Origin: Geomonas silvestris
Lineage (GTDB): Bacteria; Desulfobacterota; Desulfuromonadia; Geobacterales; Geobacteraceae
Reading direction: 5' to 3'
Assembly: GCF_014193515.1 (NCBI RefSeq)
Contig: NZ_BLXX01000005.1
Coordinates: 248,001 to 312,000 of the forward strand
DNA length: 64,000 bases
The notes under the pieces: generated by a model
Told to the model about the DNA's origin: nothing
Databases searched by the model: none
What the model saw: only the letters and a program-made list of their open reading frames with translations
Made by a program: the position numbers and the translations under genes
Part shown: positions 46,095-54,732 of the stretch, piece after piece
How the letters are laid out: every line of letters begins with the position of its first letter
Numbering within the stretch: the stretch's first letter is position 1

Positions 46095-46115
46095 GTAAAA
46101 CCCCCCAAAGAGACA

Positions 46116-46147
46116 GGTTAAGGTTGAGGTTGAGGCTAAGGCTTAAG
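46116..46147. repeat. Degenerate GGTTAAGG/GGTTGAGG repeat between gspC and gspD
   Basis: Four approximate copies of an eight- or six-base unit (GGTTAA, GGTTGA, GGTTGA, GGCTAA) lie in the 59-bp gap. The same words form the stem at 33445-33492. Confidence 0.6.
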
Positions 46148-46153
46148 CTTGCA

Positions 46154-47038
46154 TCACCTGATATCGTAATTGAAGGTGGTCGGTTGACCGTCGCGGATCA
46201 TGTCGAGCTTGATCCGGCTCTGCCCCTTTAAAGAGGCGAAGGACTGGATCGCCTTTTCCGGGGAGTCGATCGGGAAGTCGTTCATCCGCAAAAGGACGTC
46301 GCCGTTTCGGATGCCGATGGTGCCGAAGATCCCCTGCGGCTTCACTTCGGAGGCCCTGAACCCTTCCACCTTGCCGTCCTTCATGCTCGGCAGCAACCGG
46401 GCATCGGTCATCGCCTGCCCGATGTTGTCCAGGGCGGCGTTCAGGGCGCGCTGGTCGATGATGAAGTTGCCGCCGCCGGTCGAGGCTACGCCACCGCCGG
46501 CCGGCGCCGCTGCCGCCGGTTGTGCGGCAGCCGCTTCGGCGACCGCGTTGGGGGTGAGGATCTTGACCCGTTTCCCGTTCACCTGGATCTCGGCCACGTC
46601 CTTCTTGACCGCAACGAGGGGGCCGGCCGAGAACACGGTCTCGCCCAGGCGGAAGACCCGCTCCTCGTGGCTCGAGGTCTTCTGCACCAGCGCGAAGGTT
46701 TCCCTAAAGGAACCTACCGCCGTGCCGAGAAGGATCAGGTCGCTCACCGAGGCGGCCGGCGCCGCCGCTTGGGCACCCGGCTGCTGGGCCGGCGCCTGCA
46801 CGATCGGGGTCAGCTTCCCCTGGGTCGCCTTGCCGAACAGGCCCAGTTCGAGGATCGGCGCGAAGCTCTGCAGGTCCTCGTTGACCGGTGCCGGCGTGCT
46901 TGGGACCGCCGTCTTCTGTGCGTTGCGCGGGTAGAGTGAGGAGATCTTGAAGCTGACCAGGTCGGCAGCGATCAGAGCCAAGGCACCGATGGCCAGTACG
47001 CCGAGAACTATGTTTGTGGGGAGTATCCACCGCGGCAT
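46154..47038 (-). CDS. gspC: Type II secretion protein GspC with PDZ domain
   Basis: 294 residues. One membrane helix near the N-terminus (NIVLGVLAIGALALIAADLVS), then an HR domain (about 95-170, SDLILLGTAVGSFRETFALV), an Ala/Gly linker, and a C-terminal PDZ-type domain (about 225-294, GIRNGDVLLRMNDFPIDSPEKAIQ). GspC links the inner-membrane platform to the secretin and helps choose substrates. First gene of gspCDEFGHIJKLMN. The start at 47038 leaves AAGGG seven bases upstream; a longer frame exists but lacks a site. Confidence 0.9.
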   Translation of the reverse strand: MPRWILPTNIVLGVLAIGALALIAADLVSFKISSLYPRNAQKTAVPSTPAPVNEDLQSFAPILELGLFGKATQGKLTPIVQAPAQQPGAQAAAPAASVSDLILLGTAVGSFRETFALVQKTSSHEERVFRLGETVFSAGPLVAVKKDVAEIQVNGKRVKILTPNAVAEAAAAQPAAAAPAGGGVASTGGGNFIIDQRALNAALDNIGQAMTDARLLPSMKDGKVEGFRASEVKPQGIFGTIGIRNGDVLLRMNDFPIDSPEKAIQSFASLKGQSRIKLDMIRDGQPTTFNYDIR

Positions 47039-47584
47039 GAAGTAGCCCTTTTGTTGAGGTCGCTGAAACTGTCTGAATATATTAGATGGCCGGTGGTTAT
47101 GCAACTGAAAAACCGGGTGCCGGCCCCCTGCCTGCCGCTTAAAGTGATGCCGCAGAAGGCTCTACAGTACCCGTGGCCCCCCGTGAATCCATTCGGCCCC
47201 CCGCCACAGCTAAACCCCCTGCAGCAGCAAAAGCCATGCCGCTCCTACAGCTCTGCTGGCCGCCGAAAGGCCCGGCCAGGTCCGGAAATCCTCTCCCATG
47301 AGACCGTGAGAAACCTCCTCGCTCACGGAGTTGTCTCGTCGGCGGGGCCTGCGCTGAGCACCGGGTAACCTCCCGCTTCCCCTCCAGATTACTCACTTCC
47401 CGCGGTCCGTGCGCCTGGAGGGCGGGTCGCTTCGTCGGAGCTTCTCCCTCATGAAGCAGGGCGGCAGCGTCGGGATTTTTGACAGGCGTTGGGTATTTGA
47501 CACCGCAACGTCGTCTTGTTGGACACGTCGAGGCCGACGTGGTACACTCGCCGCCATCTTTATTCTCCAAAGACGGAGCCTGTA
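47039..47584. other. Intergenic region between gspC and mqnB
   Basis: About 545 bp between divergent genes; it must hold the T2SS operon promoter and the mqnB promoter. Two perfect TTGACA hexamers occur on the + strand at 47479-47484 and 47497-47502 but neither has a clear -10 at 16-18 bp. No gene or known RNA recognised; the few open frames are not convincing. Confidence 0.4.
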
Positions 47585-48316
47585 ATGAAGCCGATCGTGC
47601 TCACCGCTTCTACCGATATGGAGCTCGCCGTGCTGGTCGAGCGCCTGGGGGCAGCCCCACTCCACGGCCTTGGGCACCTCAAGGCGTGGCGCAGCGCCCT
47701 GGAGGCGGGCGAGGTCATCCTGGCGGTTACCGGCATCGGCAAGGTGAATGCGGCCTGCGCCGCTACGCTTTTGTTGGAGCGCTTAGCGCCGCGCCTTTTG
47801 ATCAATACCGGTTGCGGCGGCGCCATCGCCGGCAGCGGCCTCGAGGTCGGCGACCTTGCCCTGGCCAGCAGCGAGTGCTTCCCCGAGGAGGGGGTGCAGA
47901 CTCCCCAGGGATGGCGGGGGCTCGACCTGATCGGCATCCCGACCGCCGTCAGGGGGGAGCGCGCGATCTTCAACGAGGTGCCGCTCGATGCCGCACTGGC
48001 GCGGCAGGCGCTTCAGTTTGCCGGGGAACAGGGGTTCCGGGCGGTCCTGGGGCCTTTTCACACCGTTTCTACCTGCAGCGGTACCGCCGAACGCGGCATG
48101 GAGTTGGCGGCCCGCTATCCCGGTATCTGCGAGAATATGGAGGGCGCCGCACTGGCACAGGTCGCCTTCATCTATGACACACCCTTTCTGGAAGTGCGCG
48201 GCATAAGCAATCTGGTGGAGGATCGCGACCTCTCTCGCTGGAACCTGAAACTGGCTGTGACCGAAGCACAAAATTTTCTGATAAAGTTTCTTCAATTTTC
48301 CGGTTTCCCTTCCTGA
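47585..48316 (+). CDS. mqnB: Futalosine hydrolase
   Basis: 243 residues of the nucleoside phosphorylase/hydrolase fold. AVTGIGKVNAACAATLLLERLAPRLLINTGCGGAI and SGTAERGMELAARYPGICENMEGAALAQVAFIYDTPFLEVRGISN match MqnB, which removes the base from futalosine or aminofutalosine in menaquinone synthesis. The start at 47585 has GGAG about six bases upstream. It is followed by mqnD 115 bp downstream, so both belong to the alternative menaquinone pathway. Confidence 0.9.
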   Translation: MKPIVLTASTDMELAVLVERLGAAPLHGLGHLKAWRSALEAGEVILAVTGIGKVNAACAATLLLERLAPRLLINTGCGGAIAGSGLEVGDLALASSECFPEEGVQTPQGWRGLDLIGIPTAVRGERAIFNEVPLDAALARQALQFAGEQGFRAVLGPFHTVSTCSGTAERGMELAARYPGICENMEGAALAQVAFIYDTPFLEVRGISNLVEDRDLSRWNLKLAVTEAQNFLIKFLQFSGFPS

Positions 48317-48431
48317 AATTCATGATACGATTACTCTTTTAGGATAATGGCAGATTCAGTGCCGAGCGGCCGCCGGTAGCGAATAACCGAACCGGCAGTG
48401 GCTGATCGAAATCATCACACAGGCTAGATAC

Positions 48432-49313
48432 ATGATTGCAGCTAACGCACAGCAGACCGGTAGCGAGGCGAAGACGTCTCCTATCGATCTTTCCTTGGGC
48501 TTTTCCCCCTGTCCCAACGACACCTTCATCTTTCACGCCCTGGTGCACGGGCTGGTCCCTGCTCCGGGTGTGGCCTTCAGTGAGCGGCTGGAAGACGTGG
48601 AGACCCTGAACCGCCTGGTGCTCGCCGGTGCGCTCGAGGTCTCGAAGATCTCTTACCACCTGCTGGGCCACGTCCTCGACGACTACCTGCTGCTGCGCTC
48701 CGGCGGGGCGCTGGGGCGCGGCTGCGGCCCCTTGCTGGTCTCCCGTGAGCCCCTCGACCAGGCTCGACTCAAGGGGCGCCCCATCGCCTTGCCGGGGGAG
48801 TACACCACGGCAGCCCTGCTCTTGAGACTCTTCGACCCGTCGCTCGATAACCTGGTCTACCTCCCCTTCGAGAAGATCATGCCCGCCGTGGCGGACGGCT
48901 CGGTGGCGGCCGGGGTGATCATCCACGAATCCCGGTTCACCTACCAGGGGCTCGGGCTCACCAAACTGGTGGACCTCGGGCAGTGGTGGGAGGAGAGCAC
49001 CGGCCACCCCATCCCCCTCGGGGGGATCGTGGCCAAACGCTCGCTGGGGCCAGAGGTGCTGCTCACCCTCGAGGCGGCGCTCGCCCAGAGCGTGCGCCAC
49101 GCCTTCGCCAACCCGGGCCTGGCGCGCGGCTACATCCGTGCCCACTCCCAGGAGATGAGTGATGCGGTCTGTGACGCCCATATCTCGCTCTACGTCAACG
49201 ACTTTTCCGTAAACCTCGGGGCCGAGGGGGAGGCGGCGGTGCGCGTGCTCCTCGAGCGGGCGGCCCAAGCCGGTATCATCAAACCCACCACCGGTTCGCT
49301 TTTTATTTCCTGA
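48432..49313 (+). CDS. mqnD: 1,4-dihydroxy-6-naphthoate synthase
   Basis: 293 residues. LGFSPCPNDTFIFHALVHG near the N-terminus is the MqnD signature; GEYTTAALLLRLF, VAAGVIIHESRFTYQGLGLTKLVDLGQWWEESTGHPIPLGGI and the closing QEMSDAVCDAHISLYVNDFSVNLG segment complete it. The fold is like a periplasmic binding protein but without signal peptide, and the enzyme converts cyclic de-hypoxanthine futalosine into the naphthoate. Function in the same pathway as the neighbour mqnB. Ribosome site is weak. Confidence 0.92.
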   Translation: MIAANAQQTGSEAKTSPIDLSLGFSPCPNDTFIFHALVHGLVPAPGVAFSERLEDVETLNRLVLAGALEVSKISYHLLGHVLDDYLLLRSGGALGRGCGPLLVSREPLDQARLKGRPIALPGEYTTAALLLRLFDPSLDNLVYLPFEKIMPAVADGSVAAGVIIHESRFTYQGLGLTKLVDLGQWWEESTGHPIPLGGIVAKRSLGPEVLLTLEAALAQSVRHAFANPGLARGYIRAHSQEMSDAVCDAHISLYVNDFSVNLGAEGEAAVRVLLERAAQAGIIKPTTGSLFIS

Positions 49314-49398
49314 TCCAGCCTGAAAAGCATCAAGTTTTGGTAAGTTTTGCCGAAAAGGGCGCAGATGCTTTTTTGTCAGTACTGGAGGTCGCTCCTCG

Positions 49399-51603
49399 AT
49401 GTTCATGCGGGCCAACCTTAAAAAGATAATCGTCAGCGCCTTCGGGTTCTTCGCCCTGTTCTGGGTGGGCGACGCCCTGATGGACGCGGCGTTTTTCACC
49501 CAGGGGACCTTCCTCAAGGAGCTTCTCATCGATGAACCGCGCGAACTCTGGATGCGCTCCTTCAGCTCCCTGGTCCTTGCGCTGCTGTTCCTGGTGATCA
49601 CCCTGCACGCCGAAGGGCGGCGCAAAGCGGAGAAATCCCTGCGCCAGTCCGACGAACTCTCCCGCATCTTCTTCGAATCCACCAACGACGCGATCTGCGT
49701 GGTCGACACCGAAAATCTCGGCATTGTCGGCGCGAACGCCGTTTTTACGGCGACCTACGGAATACGTGCCGGCCACGTGGTGGGGCGCAGCTTCACCGAA
49801 CTGATCCAGGCGCGCGGGGTGCCCGAGGACGTGCTGAGCCTTCTGGCGCAGTGTGTCGCGAGCGGAGCCGCAGTCTCGACGGAGGTGAGCTACCCCGGGG
49901 CCGACGGCGAGATCATCTTCGAGGAGATCTCCTACCATCCGATCGCCGATCCCCAGTACGGCGTGGACCGGGTGCTATTCCTGGCGCGCGACGTGTCGGT
50001 CAGCCGGCGCCAGGCGACCCTGCTCAAGGAGTCCGAACAGCGCTACCGCGCCATCTTCGAGAACACCGGTTCTGCCATGGCGATCACCCTCCCCGACGGG
50101 ATCTTCCAGGAGGTGAACCGCGGTTTCGAGATGCTCACCGGCTACTCCCGGGAAGAGCTCGAGGGGCGCATGCGCTGGACCGACTTTCTCACCGAGGAAA
50201 ACCGCGAGGAGATGCTGCGCCAGCGGACCCTGCGCTGGTCGGAGAGCGGGCTGCGTCAGAGCTGCTTCGAGCTGCGCATCAAGAACCGGCGCGGCGAGAT
50301 GATCCCGGTGGTGGGGAACTGGGCAGCCATCGCCGATTCGCGGGAAACCATCATTTCGCTCGTGGACATCACCGCGCAAAAGCGCGTCGAGGATGCCCTC
50401 AGGCAAAGCCGCGCCACCCTGGCACTTGCCCAGCGGATCGCGAGCCTCGGGAACTGGGAGTGGGACGTGGTCTCCGATGTCCTGAGCTGGTCCGAGGAGG
50501 TCTACCGCATCTACGGCGTCGATCCGGCCATCACCCCGACCCACGACGCGGTGCTGCGCGCGGTGCACCAGGACGACCGGGAGGAGTTCATCAAGGCGGT
50601 GAACGACTCGCTGTACAACAAGAAGCCCTACGGCATCGACTACCGGATCGTGCTTCCCGGGGGGGTGGTGCGCAGTCTCTCCTCGCGGGCCGAGGTGACC
50701 TACGACGCCCAGGGGAGGCCGCTGCGCATGGTGGGGACCACCCAGGACATCACCTGGCGCATCGAGGCCGAGCAGGCGCTCAGGAATTCCGAGGAGAAGT
50801 TCTCCAAGGCCTTCCACGCCAGCCCCGACTCCATCGTGATCACCCGCGCCGAAGACGGCACCTACATCGACGTCAACGAGGCCTTCCAGGAGATGACCGG
50901 CTACACCCGGGACGAGGTGGTCGGGCGCAGTTCGGTGGAACTGAAGCTCTGGGCCGACCAGGACTCCCGGATGGTCATGCTGAGGCTCTTGAACCAGTAC
51001 GGCCATGTGCGCAACCTCGACGTGCGCTTCCGGGTCAAGTCCGGCGACATCCGCGAGCTCCTCTGGTCCGCCGACGTCATCGAGTACCAGGGCGAGGCCT
51101 GCCTGATCGCCATCTCCCGCGACGTCACTGACCAGCGCCAGCTCGAGAAGGAGCTTTTGGAGAGTGACGCCAAGCTCTACATGAAGCACGAAGAGCTCAA
51201 GAACCTGTTCCACCAGATGGAGGGGATCCGGCGCGAGTGGGAGGAGACCATGGACTGCATCAGCGACATGTTCATCCTCGCCGACCAGTGGGGGCGCATC
51301 CGGCGCTTCAACCGCGCCGTGGAGACCTTCACCGGCAAGGCGCACCGGGACATCGTGGGGCGCGAGTGCCTCTCCTTCCTGGAGGAATCGGGACTCAAGG
51401 AACACCTGGACGCCCAGGGGACAGAGATCTTCCACCAGGCCACCGGCAGATGGCTGGTGCTCAACCGCTACGCCTTCCCCACCACCGAGATCGACGGCTC
51501 GACCCGCGAGGTCGTCATCATCAACGACACCACGAACATCAGGCGCCGTGAACCGCGCCTGGTCCAGGGGAAGGCCTCCCCGCTGCATAATGCCCAAAAG
51601 TAA
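49399..51603 (+). CDS. Membrane protein with five PAS domains and no output domain
   Basis: 734 residues. Two membrane helices (about 8-28 and 52-72) with a short outer loop, then five PAS domains at about 84-210, 215-335, 340-460, 465-585 and 615-725, each followed where visible by a PAC-type end such as LFLARDVS, ISLVDITAQKR, VGTTQDITWRIEAE and IAISRDVTDQRQLEKE. A coiled-coil links PAS4 and PAS5. No histidine-kinase, GGDEF, EAL or HTH domain follows; the protein ends 20 residues after the last PAS. The next gene is unrelated, so there is no sign that a frameshift removed a kinase. It may act by hetero-association with other sensors. GGAGGT lies about ten bases before the ATG. Confidence 0.9.
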   Translation: MFMRANLKKIIVSAFGFFALFWVGDALMDAAFFTQGTFLKELLIDEPRELWMRSFSSLVLALLFLVITLHAEGRRKAEKSLRQSDELSRIFFESTNDAICVVDTENLGIVGANAVFTATYGIRAGHVVGRSFTELIQARGVPEDVLSLLAQCVASGAAVSTEVSYPGADGEIIFEEISYHPIADPQYGVDRVLFLARDVSVSRRQATLLKESEQRYRAIFENTGSAMAITLPDGIFQEVNRGFEMLTGYSREELEGRMRWTDFLTEENREEMLRQRTLRWSESGLRQSCFELRIKNRRGEMIPVVGNWAAIADSRETIISLVDITAQKRVEDALRQSRATLALAQRIASLGNWEWDVVSDVLSWSEEVYRIYGVDPAITPTHDAVLRAVHQDDREEFIKAVNDSLYNKKPYGIDYRIVLPGGVVRSLSSRAEVTYDAQGRPLRMVGTTQDITWRIEAEQALRNSEEKFSKAFHASPDSIVITRAEDGTYIDVNEAFQEMTGYTRDEVVGRSSVELKLWADQDSRMVMLRLLNQYGHVRNLDVRFRVKSGDIRELLWSADVIEYQGEACLIAISRDVTDQRQLEKELLESDAKLYMKHEELKNLFHQMEGIRREWEETMDCISDMFILADQWGRIRRFNRAVETFTGKAHRDIVGRECLSFLEESGLKEHLDAQGTEIFHQATGRWLVLNRYAFPTTEIDGSTREVVIINDTTNIRRREPRLVQGKASPLHNAQK

Positions 51604-51706
51604 AGCCTCGTAAAAACGGTTATTTGCGGCAAGAATGCGGTATTGTTTCTTGACTTGGCGGGTGACAAATGGTATAGGAAAGCCTCGCCCAACAAAGGAG
51701 GTGCGC

Positions 51707-52180
51707 ATGGCATCACTCGAGTGGAGCGGCAAGCTGGCGCGTAGCATCGCCATCTGCTTGATGCTCCTCACGGTCCACACGCTTCCCCTGCTGGCAGCAG
51801 ACAAGACAGTAGAAAAGGCAGTAGAGACGCCGGTAGCGGCAACAAGCGCGGTAGCAGAGCAGAAGCCCTCGCTGGTCAAGAAGCTGGTGGGCATCGCTTC
51901 GTACTACGCGAAGAAGTTCCACGGAAGGAGGACCACTTCCGGCGAACGGTACCACCCCGAGGGGATGACGGCGGCTCACCAGAGTCTCCCCCTGGGCACC
52001 AAGGTCCTGGTCAGGAACCTGGCCAACGACAAGGAAGTGACGGTTGTGGTTAACGACCGTTGCGCCAAGAAAAGCACCCCGTTCATCGATCTATCACGGG
52101 CTGCGGCAAGAAAGTTGGGGTTCCTCGGCGCGGGCAAGGCCAAAGTGGCCATCATCCCGCTGACCGAAGACGAATCCTAG
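51707..52180 (+). CDS. RlpA-like double-psi beta-barrel protein
   Basis: 157 residues. A signal-like helix (SIAICLMLLTVHTLPLLAAD) without a lipobox, then a DPBB domain (about 60-157): GIASYYAKKFHGRRTTSGERYHPEGMTAAHQSLPLGTKVLV … VNDRCAKKSTPFIDLSRAAARKLG. These are the conserved RlpA residues (TSGE, AAH, and the Asp of VNDR), so it may be a peptidoglycan lytic transglycosylase. The usual G-P-F after VNDR is C-A-K here and there is no SPOR domain. The start at 51707 has AAAGGAGGT just upstream. Confidence 0.88.
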   Translation: MASLEWSGKLARSIAICLMLLTVHTLPLLAADKTVEKAVETPVAATSAVAEQKPSLVKKLVGIASYYAKKFHGRRTTSGERYHPEGMTAAHQSLPLGTKVLVRNLANDKEVTVVVNDRCAKKSTPFIDLSRAAARKLGFLGAGKAKVAIIPLTEDES

Positions 52181-52212
52181 GCAAGCAGCACTACAATCTG
52201 GGCGAGCAGAAG

Positions 52213-52246
52213 GAAAAAGGCCGGGACAACCTCCCGGCCTTTTTTT
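52213..52246 (+). terminator. Terminator after the RlpA-like gene
   Basis: AAAAAGGCCGGGA and TCCCGGCCTTTTTTT around CAACC; a strong intrinsic terminator 33 nt past the stop. Confidence 0.92.
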
Positions 52247-52279
52247 GCGTTCATCCTGTTTCGGGAGATCGGGTCACCT

Positions 52280-52322
52280 GGGTCCCTCTCCCCTGCGGGA
52301 GGGACAGGGTGAGGGGGAGGGG
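52280..52322. repeat. REP-like palindromic element
   Basis: GTCCCTCTCCCC-TGC-GGGAGGGAC is a near-perfect palindrome followed by AGGGTGAGGGGGAGGGGG. It is the common proteobacterial repeat type found downstream of terminators, distinct in sequence from those at 19036 and 41131. Confidence 0.7.
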
Positions 52323-52422
52323 GAATGCAGTCCCTGAGATTCCAATCAATAAGCAGGTCTGGTGGTCCATCTCGCAGCGTGAGCTCTTGAACCGCGGGCG
52401 GTGAGCTGCTACAGTTACTGGC

Positions 52423-53523
52423 ATGTCCGAAACCGTACGCCGCCACTACGAGCTCTACCCCTATCCCCAGTATCCGCTTCTGGCCTCGGTCCGCCGCTGC
52501 GATACCTACGCGAGTAACCTTTCCGCCATCTGGTCCCGGTTCAACGGGGAACTCCCCGCCCCGGCGGCCCGGCGCATCCTGATCGCCGGCTGCGGCAGCT
52601 TCGCCCCCTATCCCTTCGGCATCGCCAATCCCGCCACCCAGATAACCGCGCTCGACCTCTCGACGCGCAGCCTGCGCCGTGCCCGGCTGCACTGCCTTTT
52701 GCACGGAGTGCGGGGGGTGGAGTTTTGTGCCGGCGACCTGTGCGATCCGGCGACCTTGAGCGGGGAGTACGGGCTCATCGACGCCTACGGTGTGTTGCAC
52801 CACCTGGTCGATCCGGCGACGGGATTGCGGGCGCTGGCGGCGCGCCTTGCGCCGGGAGGGATCATGCGGGTGATGGTCTACAGCAGCTACACGCGCCGGG
52901 AAGAGGAGTCGATCCGCCGTGCCCTGCGCCTGCTCAAGATCCAGGACGTCGCGGGGGTCCGCTCGCTCATCGCACGCTCGGCGCCGGAATCGCGGCTGCG
53001 CCGCTTCTCGGACGCTTCCCACGAGGTGGCCCAGCGCAGCGGCCTCGCCGATGCCCTCCTGCACCCGCAGGTGCGCACCTACCGCATCGAGCCGTTCATG
53101 GACCTCGTGCAGCAGTCCGCGCTGGAGCCGCTGCTTTTCGCGCACCGCCAGGCGCTGCCGGATATCCATCAGGAAGTGCTGAGGATTAAAAGGATGGAGC
53201 AGGGGAGGCGCTCTCCCGGGAATTTCGTACTCTACCTGGGGCGGCAGACCAAGGGGCGGGCTGCGGATCACGACGAGGCGCGGCTGTTGTTGAACCCCTG
53301 CCTCAGCGGGGTGGTCGGGCCTTTCAGCTTCGGAACGGTCCACTGCCCGCCGCGGCTTGGCTTGGACAACCCTCCGCTCGACGGCAGCGCGCGCCGTTTC
53401 CTGTCCCGCTTCCGCAGGCCGGTGCGTGCCGGCGATCTCTCCGCGTCGGAGCGCAAACTGGCCGGGGAGTTCTGCGAGGCACTGTTCCTGTTGCGGCTTA
53501 GGCCCGATGCGCCGCTTCCCTGA
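52423..53523 (+). CDS. Class I SAM-dependent methyltransferase
   Basis: 366 residues. N-terminal RRHYELYPYPQYPLL is a motif of a group of methyltransferases whose substrate is unknown. The SAM-binding core follows: RRILIAGCGSFAPYPFG (motif I), ALDLSTRSL, LIDAYGVLHHLVDPATGLRALAARLAPGGIMRVMVY. The C-terminal half (about 190-366) has a PFMDLVQQSALEPLLF segment and an all-alpha tail. No strong ribosome site. Transcribed alone; neighbours give no clue to the substrate. Confidence 0.85.
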   Translation: MSETVRRHYELYPYPQYPLLASVRRCDTYASNLSAIWSRFNGELPAPAARRILIAGCGSFAPYPFGIANPATQITALDLSTRSLRRARLHCLLHGVRGVEFCAGDLCDPATLSGEYGLIDAYGVLHHLVDPATGLRALAARLAPGGIMRVMVYSSYTRREEESIRRALRLLKIQDVAGVRSLIARSAPESRLRRFSDASHEVAQRSGLADALLHPQVRTYRIEPFMDLVQQSALEPLLFAHRQALPDIHQEVLRIKRMEQGRRSPGNFVLYLGRQTKGRAADHDEARLLLNPCLSGVVGPFSFGTVHCPPRLGLDNPPLDGSARRFLSRFRRPVRAGDLSASERKLAGEFCEALFLLRLRPDAPLP

Positions 53524-53653
53524 TCCCCGCCAGAATTTCTAGCGAACCACCACGGTCACCTCAAAACGCTGCACGGGGGGGCTGGTCCTTCTCGAAATCG
53601 CGCCGGTAGACGAAGGTGAGCGGCACGCGGCCTGTCTTCCGCATTTCCCCTCA

Positions 53654-54028
53654 TCATCGCCCACCCCCTTCGCTGCGCGGTCCCCGTTTCCCGTCCCGGT
53701 CCAGCTTCATCCCTTCCCAAAACGCGTGCAACACCCCCACGAGCCAGACGGCCAGGAGCACCAGCCAGGATATCCGAACCTGGGGATCCGCGTAACTTGC
53801 GGCCTGCACCGTCTTGGCTACGGCGACCAGATCCACCTGGCCCCCCTCCGCCTCGGCCTGCTCCACCAGCCGGTAGGCCCGTTCCGTCAGCTTCAGGGAG
53901 ATGACAGCCAGCGTTCCGAGCGTGCTCAGCAGTAAAACGGTGCCCCAGACGCGCCGTTTCAGCCAGAACTGCCCCAGGCCCGGGAAGATCAGGCCGGACA
54001 ACAGTGCACCCTTTAGAGAGTTCTTCAT
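53654..54028 (-). CDS. Small membrane protein with GLGQ motif
   Basis: 124 residues. Two or three helices: SLKGALLSGLIFPGLGQFWLKRRVWGTVLLLSTLGTLAVIS and RISWLVLLAVWLVGVLHAFWEGMKL, separated by a soluble segment of about 35 residues. The FPGLGQ motif occurs in several small uncharacterised membrane proteins. GGGAGGT stands before the ATG at 54028; the frame is open another 50 codons upstream without a site. Divergent from the holin-like gene. No function assigned. Confidence 0.75.
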   Translation of the reverse strand: MKNSLKGALLSGLIFPGLGQFWLKRRVWGTVLLLSTLGTLAVISLKLTERAYRLVEQAEAEGGQVDLVAVAKTVQAASYADPQVRISWLVLLAVWLVGVLHAFWEGMKLDRDGKRGPRSEGGGR

Positions 54029-54249
54029 GGGAACCTCCCGAAGCGCGGTGAAGGCTTGAAGGCGAAACCTGTGACGGGAATTCTTCGGCTGGAGGTGGCG
54101 GAGTCGTTTTATTTGCGGTTTGTCGCGCCGGTCAAAGTGTGTAGAATCTAATGTATCGAAGGGGCGGAGAGTCGTCAACGCGGGACGTTACCGGTCACCG
54201 GGGAGGCAAACGGCTTTCCCAAATCTGAAGGAAAAAGGGAGGTGGGGTC

Positions 54250-54732
54250 ATGCTCAGAGTCGGCAGGAAACTTTCCATGACGCGCATGATGGTGGAGTTG
54301 GTGGAGGAGATCGTCATGCTGCTTTTCATCGAAGTGAGGCGTGGCGTCCTGGAGATAAAACACAACGTCAAGTCGGTGGAGAAGGGGGCCGTCATGGTGG
54401 TCCTGGGGGTGGGGCTTCTCTTTTTCGGGCTGATAGCCTTCACCGGCACCGCGGTAGCCGTCCTGGCCCTGTGGCTCTCCACCTGGCTTGCCGCACTCAT
54501 CGTAGCGCTCGGGCTTACCTTCTTCGGAATCGCCTTCGTCTTCTCCGGGCTTTCCCACTTCAAGGAGTTCACCCTGGTCCCCAACGACACGGTGCACCGC
54601 GTGGAAAATATCTTCCGCGACTACAAAAAAGTAAGCGCCCAGCACCATGCCGAGGCTGAAGCTCGGACACGGGGAGGGCGCAGGGACCCGGAAGCGCTCC
54701 GCTCGCCGGGTAAAGGTACTGTCGCACAGTAA
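54250..54732 (+). CDS. Phage-holin-superfamily (DUF1469-like) membrane protein
   Basis: 160 residues. A charged helix (VELVEEIVMLLFIEVRRGVLEIKHNVKSVEKG) precedes two strong membrane helices (VMVVLGVGLLFFGLIAFTGTAVAVLALWL and LAALIVALGLTFFGIAFVF), as in the holin-like family often annotated DUF1469. Despite the family name there is no phage context. The stop abuts the convergent CFI-box gene stop directly (54732 | 54733), leaving no space for a terminator. Confidence 0.8.
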   Translation: MLRVGRKLSMTRMMVELVEEIVMLLFIEVRRGVLEIKHNVKSVEKGAVMVVLGVGLLFFGLIAFTGTAVAVLALWLSTWLAALIVALGLTFFGIAFVFSGLSHFKEFTLVPNDTVHRVENIFRDYKKVSAQHHAEAEARTRGGRRDPEALRSPGKGTVAQ

